Below are positions 19,716 to 33,860 of a stretch of DNA of 64,000 nucleotides, piece by piece. A program made the position numbers and the translations under genes. The stretch comes from Prorocentrum cordatum. Lineage: Eukaryota; Sar; Dinophyceae; Prorocentrales; Prorocentraceae. Each line of letters starts with the position of its first letter. Position 1 is the stretch's first letter. The notes beneath the pieces were generated by a model. It had not been told where the DNA came from. It made no database searches and was given only the letters and a program-made list of their open reading frames with translations. The stretch is from contig CAUYUJ010022091.1 of the NCBI GenBank assembly GCA_963575745.1, positions 52,501 through 116,500 on the forward strand, in the 5' to 3' direction.

Positions 19716-20039
19716 TCAGAGATCGATTATCTTGTTCGTCGCTTTCGGCGCATGGAGGCCCCAGCCAAGCCCCCGGACCGTCAGCAAGGGATCGGGGACC
19801 TTCTGACCCGGGTCAATCCAGACCCGGGTCAGCAGAGAACCAAAAACTGAAATGCAGGGACAAAAAACTGCAACGCGGATCTTCGCAAACCCGGGTCAGT
19901 CAGTATGCGCGGCCGCCTCGCGGCCACGAGCGGCTCGCTACCCCGGGTCAGCCAGAGGGGGCCTTCGTAGGATCCTGCAGGGTCCGGCGCCCTGGCTGAC
20001 CCCCGTCTGCATTGACCCCCGTCTCAAGGCTCCCGAAGG
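19716..20039. other. Spacer with CCCGGGTCAG repeats
   Basis: GACCCGGGTCAG or CCGGGTCAG occurs four times at irregular spacing and once more at 9636. No gene was recognised. Confidence 0.45.
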
Positions 20040-20479
20040 GATGCAAAAAAAAACAGTTTTTTCCGAATGATTGCAAACAAAAACCCTTTTGCAATTTTTC
20101 TAAGGGTTTTTTTGCAACCCTTTTTTGCAATCCTTGGGTTTTTTTGCAATCCTTCGTTCGGGTGAGGACTTCCGGGAGCCGCGTATGGACTAACCCTCGG
20201 ACCTCGGACGTGTGGTCCTGCCGCACCGCCGGAGGCTCGGGGAGGGCCGAAGCCGAGGAAGAGCCGCCCAGGCGGACAACACTGGGCCGCTGGAGGTCCG
20301 GGGACGGCGCTCGAAGGATTGCAAAAAAACCTAGGATTGCAATCCTTCGATCGCAGGGTTGCAAAACAACCCAGGATTGCAAAAAAACCTAGGATTGCAA
20401 AAAACCTAGGTTTTTTTTTCAATCCTATGGTTTTTGTTGCAATCCTGTTTCTTTGCATTTTTTTTGCAATCCTTGGTTT
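20040..20479. repeat. GGATTGCAAAAAA / TTTTTTGCAATCC satellite
   Basis: Units of about 13-16 bases in both orientations (20040-20160 and 20315-20479), with a unique GC-rich stretch between. The same satellite continues at 22240-22320, on the other side of block 3, and appears at 34940-35125 and 60480-60570. Confidence 0.75.
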
Positions 20480-22239
20480 TTTCCCAACCAACCTGTGTTG
20501 TTGGGTCTTCGTTTTGAAGAGACGGTCCCCGCGTTCCTCCTTCCTCCTTCCTCCTCCTCCCCTTCCTCCTCCCTCCTCCCCCTCCCACACCCATTCTGGC
20601 ACACCCCTCACACGTTTCGTGGCCCCATAGGGAGCTCCACCGAAGGCCCCAGTGGCTGCGCCCGCATGCGGTTCCACCCCCCATTCTGGCACACCCCTCA
20701 CACGTTTCGTGGCCCCATAGGGAGCTCCACCGAAGGCCCCAGTGGCTGCGCCCGCATGCGGTTCCACCCCCCATTCTGGCACACCCCTCACACGTTTCGT
20801 GGCCCCATAGGGAGCTCCACCGAAGGCCCCAGTGGCTGCGCCCGCATGCGGTTCCACCCCCCATTCTGGCACACCCCTCACACGTTTCGTGGCCCCATAG
20901 GGAGCTCCACCGAAGGCCCCAGTGGCTGCGCCCGCATGCGGTTCCACCCCCATTCTGGCACACCCCTCACACGTTTCGTGGCCCCATAGGGAGCTCCACC
21001 GAAGGCCCCAGTGGCTGCGCCCGCATGCGGTTCCACCCCCCATTCTGGCACACCCCTCACACGTTTCGTGGCCCCATAGGGAGCTCCACCGAAGGCCCCA
21101 GTGGCTGCGCCCGCATGCGGTTCCACCCCCATTCTGGCACACCCCTCACACGTTTCGTGGCCCCATAGGGAGCTCCACCGAAGGCCCCAGTGGCTGCGCC
21201 CGCATGCGGTTCCACCCCCATTCTGGCACACCCCTCACACGTTTCGTGGCCCCATAGGGAGCTCCACCGAAGGCCCCAGTGGCTGCGCCCGCATGCGGTT
21301 CCACCCCCCATTCTGGCACACCCCTCACACGTTTCGTGGCCCCATAGGGAGCTCCACCGAAGGCCCCAGTGGCTGCGCCCGCATGCGGTTCCACCCCCCA
21401 TTCTGGCACACCCCTCACACGTTTCGTGGCCCCATAGGGAGCTCCACCGAAGGCCCCAGTGGCTGCGCCCGCATGCGGTTCCACCCCCATTCTGGCACAC
21501 CCCTCACACGTTTCGTGGCCCCATAGGGAGCTCCACCGAAGGCCCCAGTGGCTGCGCCCGCATGCGGTTCCACCCCCCATTCTGGCACACCCCTCACACG
21601 TTTCGTGGCCCCATAGGGAGCTCCACCGAAGGCCCCAGTGGCTGCGCCCGCATGCGGTTCCACCCCCCATTCTGGCACACCCCTTCACACGTTTCGTGGC
21701 CCCATAGGGAGCTCCACCGAAGGCCCCAGTGGCTGCGCCCGCATGCGGTTCCACCCCCCATTCTGGCACACCCCTCACACGTTTCGTGGCACACCCCTCA
21801 CACGTTTCGTAGGGAGCTCCACCGAAGGCCCCAGTGGCTGCGCCGATGCGGTTCCACCCCCATTCTGGCACACCCTCACACGTTTCGTGGCCCCATAGGG
21901 AGCTCCACCGAAGGCCCCAGTGGCTGCGCACGCATGCGGTTCCACCCCCCATTCTGGCACACCCCTCACACGTTTCGTGGCCCCATAGGGAGCTCCACCG
22001 AAAGCCCCAGTGGCTGCACCCGCATGCGGTTCCACCCCCCATTCTGGCACACCCCTCACACGTTTCGTGGCCCCATAGGGAGCTCCACCGAACGCCCCAG
22101 TGGCTGCGCTCGCATGCGGTTCCACCCCCCCATTTCGGCAAACCCCTGACTCGTTTGGTGGCCCGGGGGCGCCACCGAGGAATATATCCACAATTGCGGT
22201 ATTCACAACTACGTATGGTTGGGTCTTTCGGCAGGCTAA
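20480..22239 (+). mobile_element. Helitron-like minisatellite element, block 3 (both ends present)
   Basis: 5' end TTCCCAACCAACCTGTG with the GTCTTCGTTTTGAAGAGACG border, a CCTCCT tract, then about 17 units of the 90-bp minisatellite. The later units are nearly identical to one another. A shared tail follows (CACAACTACGTATGGTTGGG), ending GGCAGGCTAA at 22239 followed by T. Both flanks are the same TTTTGCAATCC satellite, and the flanks join into normal satellite sequence when the block is removed. Subterminal CCCAACC and GGTTGGG are complementary. Confidence 0.65.
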
Positions 22240-22320
22240 TTTTGCAATCCTTCGGTTTTTGTTGCAATCATTCGTTTTTTTGCAATCCTTCTTTTTGCAA
22301 TCCTGGGTTTTTTGCAATGG
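22240..22320. repeat. TTTTTGCAATCC satellite, distal part
   Basis: Continuation of the satellite interrupted by block 3. Confidence 0.75.
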
Positions 22321-22334
22321 GCCTCCCGGTCGAG

Positions 22335-22420
22335 CTCCGAGCAGGTGGGGTCGGGTGATCGCGCCGCATCGCCGAGGCATCGCCGATGCGGCGCGATCCC
22401 CCGACCTGATTCTGGTCGAT
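22335..22420. mobile_element. Short inverted repeat related to 7515-7760
   Basis: GGTCGGGTGATCGCGCCGCA and its near-complement GCGGCGCGATCCCCCGACC flank a short GCCGAGGCATCGCC centre. Confidence 0.55.
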
Positions 22421-22439
22421 ATGGCACGGCCAGGCACGA

Positions 22440-22880
22440 CGTAAGGTTTGTCGATCGAGGTGCCCCCAGCTTTTCGCTCCGTGCTGGAGCTCCTGGGCCT
22501 GGTGGGGGGTGCTCCGGAGGCCTCTAATGCCTCCTTGAAGTCCTGGGGCACCTCGAGCCAGGGGCACTTCCAGCAACACCCGATCCCCTGACTTCGGATC
22601 TGCCGCAGGACGGAGATCCCCGCCCTTTTGCGAGCTCCTGTGATGTCGACGCCCGCCCTGCTCTACTGCCGCTGCTTCCACCAGATATCTCTGCGGACAC
22701 CTCCGCCACACTTCTTCTAAGGCGAAAGAACTTCCGCCCTGCCTTCTTCGCATCGTTTGGGGTGCCCGTCAGACACAACTCGAGATCGGAAAAAATCAAC
22801 CACAAGTACAGCCGGACCCAGGGCAGAAAAAACACCCTTCCAGAACATGAGCCCCTCCGCCGGCCCAAACTAAAGAACAT
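22440..22880 (-). pseudogene. Possible decayed coding segment, unknown
   Basis: On the minus strand a protein-like stretch around 22640-22450 reads AGISVLRQIRSQGIGCCWKC and then EVPQDFKEALEASGAP. An adjacent stretch upstream (WVRLYLWLIFSDLELCL) lies in another frame. No start, stop or family can be fixed. It may be a remnant of a transposon or host gene broken by frameshifts. Confidence 0.25.
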
Positions 22881-22924
22881 TCGAGGGTGCCTTCCCCCAG
22901 GATGCCAAAAACATCCAACAAACT

Positions 22925-23079
22925 CAGACCCCCGACGTCATGTTTTTTGTAGCGTCGACCCCCGGAGGTCTGGACCCCTACCCCGTGACCGGCTTTTCAT
23001 CCTGAGTCTTTTTTGAAGGTCCCGAGGCCCGGTAAAGGCCCCCGGCAGCCGAACAGAGCGAAAAACCTCCGGTCGTGAT
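22925..23079 (-). mobile_element. Family A element, one end lost
   Basis: It starts CAGACCCCCGACGTCATG and keeps the core to GAAAAACCTCCGGTCGTG. The far terminus is replaced by AT-rich sequence. Confidence 0.55.
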
Positions 23080-23144
23080 TATCCCACACATCCTAAAGAT
23101 GAGGTTCTCGTTATTTCTCCGACCGCGCCAATTCCTCACACATT

Positions 23145-23270
23145 CACTCCTCCTCCTCCTCCTCCTCCAGCTCCTCCTCCTCCAGCTCCTCCTCCTTTTC
23201 TTCCTCCTCCGTCTCCTCCTCCTCATCCTTCTCCTCCTCCTCCTCCACCCCCTCCTCCTCCTCCTGCTTA
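23145..23270. repeat. CTC/TCC microsatellite
   Basis: CTC tract with CAGCTC interruptions. Confidence 0.85.
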
Positions 23271-23329
23271 CCCAGAATTAAGCGCCGGTTGACTACTTCG
23301 GTTATGCTATGATGACGGCTGTGCTGATC

Positions 23330-23480
23330 AAACATGGTCACGATGATCATGCTGATGATGCTGCTGATGATGATAACGTTGCTGATGATGATGCGGATGA
23401 TGAAGGTGACGATGTTGATGATGTTGTTAGTGATGATGATGGTGGTGGTGATGATGCTGATGATGATTATTATGATGGAC
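23330..23480. repeat. GATGATGCT microsatellite
   Basis: ATG/CTG trinucleotide array with drift. It precedes the coding-like segment on the other strand. Confidence 0.8.
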
Positions 23481-23536
23481 CGTACCCAGGGAGCGCGAGT
23501 CGACCGACTTAGTGGACACGGCAAGGGGCGCGAGAC

Positions 23537-24310
23537 TCAGATAGCGAAGTCGGAGACGTGGGCTCCGTACTTGTAACCGTTGAGGTAGACGAGGGCGGCG
23601 TAGGGTATGGAAATGTAGGTGGCACGTTGGTAGAGACGGCGTTGCACTGTCCGCGTAGGAACCCAACACCATTTCCGGAACTGATTAAGGCAGTTCGGGT
23701 TCCTCACGCTCTGAAGTAAAGCGTGGAAGTGCTCCTCAGATTGCTCCTGCCCCCGCATCTTATTCCAGCTCTCGCTATCCGAGAAGCAAACCATCTCGTC
23801 GGAGCCCATGTCCGCGTCGCTGTCCTGGCTCTCTAGTCTTAGGGTCCGCTTCTCGAGCTCTTGTTGTGAATCGTGGTGCGTCTTGAATTTCTTGTTCAAC
23901 TCCCGTGCGTCCGACACCATCAGCGAGAAGTGTTTCTGGATGGCAGGGACGATGGTCGAGTCGACGTCTTTGGCGAAGAGCTCGAAAGCAGCCGCGCAGT
24001 CATCGACCAGCATTTTGGTCATGTGTTCAAGGTGAGCGGCCAGCGACTCAATCGTAACAAATGTGTCGGTGACGGCGGCGAGCTTTCTGACAACTGTCTG
24101 GTCGACCACGTCGGCGATACGCGCGGAGAGACAGGCATCGCCATGTGCACAGCGAGAGCCAAAGCGGCACGATGTTCCTGGCGAAGAGAAAATAGATGCC
24201 AGATCTGGGTTGGCGGCATGGTGCTTCTTCGGCAGCTCGGGGTACTCATCCTCGAACAAGTCAGCCCAGGAAGCGCGTGGTGAAGGCCGCGTGCTTCTCG
24301 ATTTCGTCAC
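23537..24310 (-). CDS. Hypothetical protein, about 257 residues or part of a longer one
   Basis: A long open frame in repeat-free sequence. It has SWADLFEDEYPELPKKH near the N-terminus, a CRFGSRCAHGDAC cluster near residue 50, and a helical middle rich in Glu, Lys and Leu (HDSQQELEKRTLRLESQDSD near 150). The C-terminal part is aromatic and ends ALVYLNGYKYGAHVSDFAI. The WADLFE motif recalls YPWADLFD in the zinc-finger pseudogene at 46022-47690. No enzymatic domain is recognised, and the cysteine cluster does not have the spacing of a CCCH finger. The codon at 24310 is GTG, not ATG, and the frame is open upstream to a stop near 24443. The true start is therefore uncertain and the ORF may be an exon. 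Confidence 0.4.
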   Translation of the reverse strand: MTKSRSTRPSPRASWADLFEDEYPELPKKHHAANPDLASIFSSPGTSCRFGSRCAHGDACLSARIADVVDQTVVRKLAAVTDTFVTIESLAAHLEHMTKMLVDDCAAAFELFAKDVDSTIVPAIQKHFSLMVSDARELNKKFKTHHDSQQELEKRTLRLESQDSDADMGSDEMVCFSDSESWNKMRGQEQSEEHFHALLQSVRNPNCLNQFRKWCWVPTRTVQRRLYQRATYISIPYAALVYLNGYKYGAHVSDFAI

Positions 24311-24330
24311 TGGCGCGGCAGTTATAGCTG

Positions 24331-24844
24331 AGCTGTTGGAGTCGGACGGCTCAGGAAGAGAACGTGACCGAGTGGAGCACTTTGAGGAACAGGTTGTGTT
24401 CTTGAGCCAGCTCTTGTGCCTGACGATGTTCCCCGCTGCGTTTTACTTTTTGAAGAGCGCGGCGTTCGCGGGGGACGTGGGGCCGAGCTGCACCACGGCC
24501 GCGTGGAGGTAAGTGCCGCTGCGCCTGTGCACCCCCATATCCAGTTCCATCTGCCTCGTGCGGGAGGTAGCTTCAATACGTGTCTTGGCCTCGTGTTTGA
24601 TGGCGTTCGGGACTGCGACGAAAGAGCAACGCACCGGCTTGTTAACGATGTACCCCCGCTGCTTAGCTCGTTCAGCATGCCGTTGAAGAGCAGCGAGGGA
24701 ACGAACACGACGATGTCGGATCTGGGGGAGGTCCTTCATGGCCACCGCGTCTGCGATTGTGCAGTGCGAGGAGAGCAACTTGAAATCAGAGAAGGGCACC
24801 GCGATCGCGATGAGGAGCGAGAGAAATGATGGTCGGGTCATGGA
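24331..24844 (-). pseudogene. Coding-like segment with a probable frameshift, unknown
   Basis: From the ATG near 24842 the minus strand reads MTRPSFLSLLIAIAVPFSDF, then KQRGYIVNKPVRCSFVAVPN and LQLGPT-like text, ending AALFKK and a stop at 24443. At that stop lies a CAAAAAG run. One frame over, the text continues sensibly as VKRSGEHRQAQELAQEHNLF and then FLKVLHSVTFSS and a stop near 24347. A one-base slip in the A run would join them. No family is recognised. It lies directly upstream of the hypothetical gene at 23537-24310 on the same strand, so both may belong to one decayed gene or element. Confidence 0.35.
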
Positions 24845-24994
24845 ACCATGGCCTCCGCGCTTGCAGAGCACGCCGCTCGGGATCCCACGCGCGCGCGGAA
24901 GTTCGGTTTGACCCAAATTGCTACGGATTATTTCGGTGATGATGCGGGTGATGCTGATGATGGTGATGGGGTGAGTAGGATGGAAAGGATGGGA

Positions 24995-25130
24995 TTCTTG
25001 TTCATCCCCATATCCAAAGGATGGGGTCTTGTTATTCCCCATCTCCGAAGGATGGGCTCCTTCTTATTCCCCATATCCAAATGATGGAGTTCTTGTTATT
25101 CCCATGTCCAAAGGATGGGATTATTGTTAT
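24995..25130. repeat. CCAAAGGATGGG minisatellite
   Basis: Four units of about 32 bases containing TTGTTATTCCCCATATCCAA. One unit recurs at 26925-26945. Confidence 0.75.
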
Positions 25131-25429
25131 TACTCCGACCGCTCCGAACACCCTCCTCCTCCTCCTCCTCATGGTAGGTTAGGAGGTGCTATGTTATGCT
25201 ATGTGATGCTATGTAATGCTGTGTTATGGTATGGTAGGTCAGGGTATGATATGGTATGGTATGGTATGTCACGTTATGTTATGATATATAATGGTGTGGT
25301 ACGTCTGCTGTGCCATGCTGCGCTATGGTATGTTATGCTAGGTGATGGTATGTTATGATATGATACGACATGGCATGGTATGGTATGGTACGTTCTGCTG
25401 CGATGATGATGATGATGATGATGATGAGT

Positions 25430-25497
<68 letters not shown>

Positions 25498-26790
25498 GGT
25501 GGTGATGATGAGGCTGATGGTGATGATGGCGGAGCATATTCTGAGGATGTCTCGAGCGAGACGCGGATTTCAACATCCCCAAAGGGGAACCGCCAGGGGG
25601 TATCTCACTCCTCCGGTCGCGCCAAAATGGCGGGGATGTCTCAAACGGTTTGCCTGTTTTGGTGCCCAACATCCTCCGCCTTCGGAGCAGATTCTGAGGA
25701 CGTCCCGAGCGAGGCGCCCATTTTCGCCCCGAAGGGGGAGCCGCCAGGGTGTATCTCACTCATCCGTTCGCGCCAAAATGGCGAGGATGTCTCGAGCGGG
25801 GTGCCTGTTTTGGTCACCAGCATCCTGTGCTCTCGAAGCAGATTTGGAGGATGTCTCGAGCGAGGCGCTCTTTGTTGCCCCAAGGGGGGCCAGATTTTGA
25901 GGATGTCTCGAGCTGTTTACCTATTTTGCTGATCAGTCTCGTGGGCACGGACCATCTTCAGGATGCCACAGGAGGCTCCAGCAGGCTCCAGGAGGCCACA
26001 GGAGGTAACATGAGGTATCAGGATGCCCCAAAAGGCCCCAGGAAGCTCCAGGAGGCCCCACGAGGCCCAAGAGGGTCCAGGAGGCCCCAAGAGGGCCAAG
26101 GAGCAGGAGGCATCAGAAGGCCACAGGAGTGGCTCCAACCCCATGTCTTTACGTATGCTCATATAGATTGGGCCTCACCTGGAGCACGAATCCTTGGTGT
26201 GTTACGTATGTGTCTATAGACGGTCCTTCTCCTGTGCATCCAATACCAAGTGTGCTTACGTATGTTCCAATAGATTGGGCCTCCCATATGTGCACGAGTC
26301 CTTGGTGTTTTACGTGTGTTCCTATAGATTGCCCTTCTCCTGCGGCTCCAATCCGCAGTGTTTTATGTACGTCTGTTCCTGTAGATTGGGCCGCTCCTGG
26401 GGCACGAATCCTCCCCATGAGACCCCAGGAGGCTCCAGGAGGCTCCAGGAAGCCACAGGAGGCCACACGAGGCATCAGGAAGCCTCAGGAGGCCACAGGA
26501 AGCCCCAAGAGGCCCCAGGAGGCCCGAAGGGGCCCCAGGAGGCCCCAGGAAGCCCCAGGAGGCCCCAGGAGGCCCCAGGCTCATGCGCAGAGACGAGCTC
26601 GTAACACTGAGACTCAATCGCACCCCAACTCATCCACAATTAGATTCACCCCCAGACCGTCACTACTCAAGCCCGTTTAGATTCGAAAGCTCCTGCGCCT
26701 AGACGCTCACGGCGGACAGGTCCATGCGAACATATGCACAGACGGGGAGCCCCACGCAGTGAATACTTACTCCGACCGCGCCGAGATTCA
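25130..26790. repeat. Higher-order unit 1 (tail type A)
   Basis: CTC, then TATGG repeat to 25395, ATG array 25400-25520, CTCGAGCGAGG repeat to 25960. The tail is CCAGGAGGCCCCAGGAGG repeats flanking a block of TTCCTATAGATTGGGCC units (26140-26410). Confidence 0.7.
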
Positions 26791-27300
26791 CACCTTCTAC
26801 CTCCCACCTCTTCCTTTTCATGTTATGGTATGGTATGTTTTGATATGGTGGTATGTGTGGTGTTGCTGAATGCTATGGCATGGTGTGCTATGTGATGTTT
26901 TGGTATGTTCTGGCACGCCCCATATCCAAAGGATGGGTTACGTGTTGCTACTCCGACCGCGCCGACTCCTTCACTCACTCCTCCTCCTCATGCTATGGTG
27001 TATGTGGTATGATACGTTATGACAGCAATGGTACGTTATGCTTTGCTACATTACCTTATATGTTATGATGTGTTATGCTATGGTATAAGATGCGATGGTG
27101 TGGTATGATATGCCAGGTTATGAGGATGATGGTGCTGGTGGTAATGATGCTGCTGATGATTATGGCCAGGCGATGATGATGTTGATGCTGATGTTGATGC
27201 TGCTGCTGCTGCTGATGATGATGATGATACTGATGCTGATGCTGATGCTGATGCTGATGCTGATGCTGATGCTGATGCTGATGCTGATGATGATGATGAC

Positions 27301-27373
<73 letters not shown>

Positions 27374-28680
27374 GCGAGGGAAAATCTGAGGATGTCTCGA
27401 GCGAGGCGCGGGTTTCAGCACCCCCAAGGGGGAGCCGCCAGGGGGTATCTCATTCTTCCGTTTGCGCCAGAATGGCGGGTATGTCTCGAGCGGTGTGCCT
27501 GTTTTGGCTCCCAACATCCTCCGCTTCCAGAGCAGATTTTGAGGATGTCTCGAGCGAGGCGCTGGTGTTCGCCCCCAAGGGGGGGCCGCTAGGGGGTGTC
27601 TCACTCCTCCGTTCGCGCCAGAATCGCGGGTATGTCTCGAGCGGTGTGCCTGTTTTGGCTCCCAACATCCTCCGCTTCCGGAGCAGATTCTGAGGATGTC
27701 TCGAGCGAGGCGCTGGTTGTCGCACCCCTGGGGGCACAGATTGCGAGGATGTCTCGAGCGGTTTGCTTGTTTTGTTGGCCAGACTCGTCTGCGTGCAGAG
27801 CAGATTATGAGGATGTATCGGGCGAGGCGCTGGCTTTGGCACCCCAGGGGGCCCAGATTGTGAGGATGTCCCAGGCTAAGTTATGCTCAAACTTACTCGT
27901 TCTCAGACTCACTCATACTCAGACTCGTGCTCATCATACCCATACTCAGACTCACTCACGCCCAGACTTGCGCACACTCAGACTCACTCACACTTAGACC
28001 CACCCACCCTCAGACGCACTCGTAGTCAAACTCGATGGTACTCAGACCCACTCATACTCAATGTCATACTCATGATACCCGTACTCAGACGCACTCACAC
28101 TCAGACTTACTCACACTCAGACCCACCCACCCTCAGATTCACTCGAAGCCAGACTCACTCGTACTCAGACCTATTCAGACTCAGACTCGTATTCGTTATG
28201 CTCATACCCACAGTCACATACACCCAGACTCACCCACACTCAGACTCACTCTCAGTCAAGTTCACGCATACTCAAGTTTACTCATTCTCAGACCCACTCT
28301 TACTCAGACTCCCCCATACCTAGACTCACTGGCACTCGCACTCAACCATACCCGGGTTCACTCACAATTAGACTCACTCACACTCAGATCATTCATGCTC
28401 AGACTCGCTCAGTCTTCTCCTCTTTGGTGGTCCAATGTTCCCTCGCTCTTCCACTTGTGCTTCCCTCATCTCTCCTGGAAGATGCCCACTGAAGTCACTG
28501 AAGTCGTCGCTGTCGCCGTCGTCGTTGTCGCGCCCGTCGTCCACGCAGACTCGCTCTCACACCCAGGTGCTTACAGACAGAGCTCTTCAGCGAGAAGCGA
28601 CAGGAGTATGATATACACATATGGGGAGCTCCACGCAGTGATTAATTACTTCGACCGCGCCGACTCCTTCACTTACTCAC
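26791..28680. repeat. Higher-order unit 2 (tail type B)
   Basis: TATGG repeat to 27120, ATG/CTG array to 27373, CTCGAGCGAGG repeat to 27890. The tail is a CAGACTCACTCACACT array (27890-28420). Confidence 0.7.
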
Positions 28681-29016
28681 CCCTCCCTCCTCCTCCTCCT
28701 CCTCTTCCTTCTCATGTTATAGTATGTCATGTTATGCTGTGTTACGTTATGCTATGGTACGCTATGCTATGTTGTGGTATGTGATGCGAAGGTATGGCAC
28801 GAGATGCGCTGGTATACTATGATCTGTTCTGCTGTATTTTGACATGGTATGTAATGATTTGATACGATATAACATGTTATAGTGTGATCTGCTATAGTAT
28901 GGTACAGTATGGTATGGTATGGTATGTGTGGCGTGGGTAATATTATGTAATACTATGATGGCGGTGGTGGTGGTGATGATGATGATGATGATGATGACGA
29001 TGACGATGACGATGAC

Positions 29017-29077
<61 letters not shown>

Positions 29078-30310
29078 GTGGTGGCGAGGGAAAATCTGAG
29101 GATGTCTCGAGCGAGGCGCGGGTGTCAACACACCCAAGGGGAAGCCGCCAGGGGGTATCTCACCACTCCGGTCGCGCCAAAATGGCGGGGATGTCTCGAG
29201 CGGTTTGCCTGTTTGCGTGCGCAGCATCCTCCGCTTTCGAAGCAGGCTTGGAGGATGTCTCGAGCGAGGCGCTCCTTTTCGCCCCCTAAATGGCGCCAGA
29301 ATTTGAGGATGTCTTGATCAGTTTCCTGTTTTGGTGGCCAGACTCGTGGGCACGGATCCCCCCCAGGATGCAGGCTCCAGGAGGCCCCAGGAGGTCCCAG
29401 GAGGCATCAGGAGGCATCTGGAGGCCACAGGAAGACCCCACAGGAAGACTCAAGGGGCCACAGGATGCCCCAAGAGGCTCCAGGAGGCCCCAGGAAGCTC
29501 CAGAAGGCCTCAGGAGGCTCCAGGATGCTCCAGGAGGCCACAGGAGGCCCCAGGAGGCCACAGGAAGCGGCAGGAGGCACCGGGGGGGCCCAGATGGCAC
29601 CAGGAGGCCACAAGAGCAGGAGCCTCAGAAGGCCACAGGAGTGGCTCCAATCCCATGTGCTGTACGCATCTTCCTATAGATTCTGCCTCCTCTGAAGCAC
29701 GAGTGCTTGGTGTTTTACATATGTTTCTATCGATTGTCCTTCTCCTGTGTATCTAACCCTACGTGTTTTACGTATGTTCCTATAGGTTGGGCATCCCTGG
29801 GGCACGAGTCCTTGGTGATTTGCGTGTGTTCCTATAGATTGCCCTTCTCCTGCGGCTCCAATCCGCAGTGTTTTATCCACGTGTGTTCCTACAGGTTGGG
29901 CCTCTCTCTCCTGGGGCACGAATCTTCCCCAGGAGGCCCCCAGGAGACTCCAGGAGGCTCAAGGAGGCCCAAGGAAGCCACACGAGGCCCCACGAGGCCT
30001 CAGGAGGCAACAGGAAGCCCCAAGAGGCCCCAGGAGGCCCCAAGAGGCTCGAGGCCCCAGGAAGCCCCAGGAGGTTTCAGGAGGCCCCAGGAGGCCCCAG
30101 GCTCACGCGCACAGACTCACTCGTACTACTGAGGCTCGTTCACGCTCCAATTCACTCTCACAGTTAGACTCACTCCCAGCCTATCACTACTCAAACCTGT
30201 TTGGATTCGAAGTCATTTGCGCCTCGACGCTCACAACGGAGAGGTCCATGCAAATCACTGCACACGTGGCGAGCTCCACGCAGTGAATAATTACTCCGAC
30301 GGCGCCGAGG
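28681..30310. repeat. Higher-order unit 3 (tail type A)
   Basis: Same order as unit 1, with AGGAGGCC repeats on both sides of the TTCCTATAGATTG block (29650-29930). A short CAGACTC remnant follows. Confidence 0.7.
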
Positions 30311-32035
<1,725 letters not shown>

Positions 32036-32181
32036 CATCCTCCTCCTCCTCCTCCTCCTCCTCCTCCTGCGGGTTACTTAAGTTATGCTGTGATAAAATG
32101 ATGATGACGAGTCCGATGCCTATACTGAGTGTGATGATGAGGATGATGATGATGATACTGATGAGGATGATGATAATGATG

Positions 32182-32217
<36 letters not shown>

Positions 32218-32652
32218 GTGATGCTGCTGATTGTGGTGATGATGCTGATGATGATGCTGATGATGGTGCTGAAGAGAACGATGGTGCGGATGTTGATGGT
32301 GGTGGTGATGATCATGACGGTGATGAACATGACGGTGATGAACATGATGATGATGATGATGATGATGGTTGTGATGGTGATGCTGATGAAATGATGACGG
32401 TGATGGTGATGCTGATGATGGTGATGATGATGCCGACGATGATGATGCTGATGATTATGCTGATGATGAAACTGATGAGCATGGTGCTGATGCTGATGCT
32501 GCTGATGCTGATGCCGATGCTGATGCTGACGCTGCTGCTGATGATGCTGATGATAATGGTGATGGTGATGCGGATGATGCTGATGATGCTGATGATGATG
32601 GTGATGATGATGCTGATTCTGATGAAGGTGATGCTGCTGCTGCTGATGATGC

Positions 32653-32725
<73 letters not shown>

Positions 32726-33860
32726 ACAGTGCTTGAGGATGTCTCGGGCGAGGCGCTGGTTTCAGAACACCCGAGGGGGGGCCGCCAGGGGTATCTTACT
32801 CCTGCGTTCGCGCCCAGATTGCGGGGATGCCTCGAGCGGTCTGCTTTTTTCGCAACATCCTCAGCCTTCGTGGCTGTCTCGCAGCAGCCTCAATCTTCGG
32901 GGCAGATGTTGAGGATGTCCCGGACGGGCGAAGCGCTGGTATTTGCACCACAGGGGGAAGGGGGGGGCAGATTGCTAGGATGTCTCGGGCGGTTTGCTTG
33001 TTTTGGTGGCCAGATTCGTCCGCGTGCAAAGCAGATCCTGAGGGTGTCTCGGGCGAGGCGCTGGCTTCAACACCCCTAGGGGTCCAGATTGCGAGGATGT
33101 CTCAGACTCACTCATGCTCAACTATCACTCGTTCTCAGACTCAATCATGCTCAAACTCGTCATCATCATACTCATACTCAGGCTCACTCACACTCGGATT
33201 TACGCACACTCAGGCTCACTCACACTTAGACCCACCCACCCTCAGACTCACTCGTAGTCAGACCCATTCGTACTCAGACCCACTCAGACTCAGACTCGTA
33301 CTCATATACTCATACCCAGACTCACTCACATTCAGATTTAGTCGCACTCAGAATCATTCACACTCAGACCCTACCCTCATACTCACTCGTAGTGAGACCC
33401 ACTCGTACTCAGACCCACTCAGACTCAGACTCAGGCTCATGTTCATCATACGCATACTCAGACTCACTCAAAGTCAAACTTACCCACACTCATCATCACT
33501 CACACTCAGACCCACCCACCCTCATACTCATTCGTAGTCAGACCCACTCGTACCCAGACCCATTCAGACTCAGACTCGTACTCTTTATACTCATGCTCAG
33601 ACCCACTCACACTCAGACTTACCCACACTCAGACTCACTCTCACTCATTCTCAGACTCACGAGTTCTCAGACCCACTCGTACTCCGACTCTCTCACACCT
33701 AGACTAACTGACACTCGCACTCAACCATACGAAAACCCGTTTATACCTCAAGCCCGTCTATGTTCGAAAGCCCTTGGCCCTAGACACTCACGGCGAACAG
33801 GTCCATGCAAGGAGATGCACACATGGGGAGCTCCACGCGGTGCATCGTTCCACAGAGCGA
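32036..33860. repeat. Higher-order unit 5 (tail type B)
   Basis: It lacks most of the TATGG block. An expanded ATG/CTG array (32095-32720), CTCGAGC repeat to 33105 and CAGACTCACTC tail to 33720 follow. Confidence 0.7.

Noticed and set aside
20590-22150. Regular spaced repeats resembling a CRISPR array
   Set aside because: The whole 90-bp unit is conserved, with no variable spacers, and the context is eukaryotic. It is a minisatellite.
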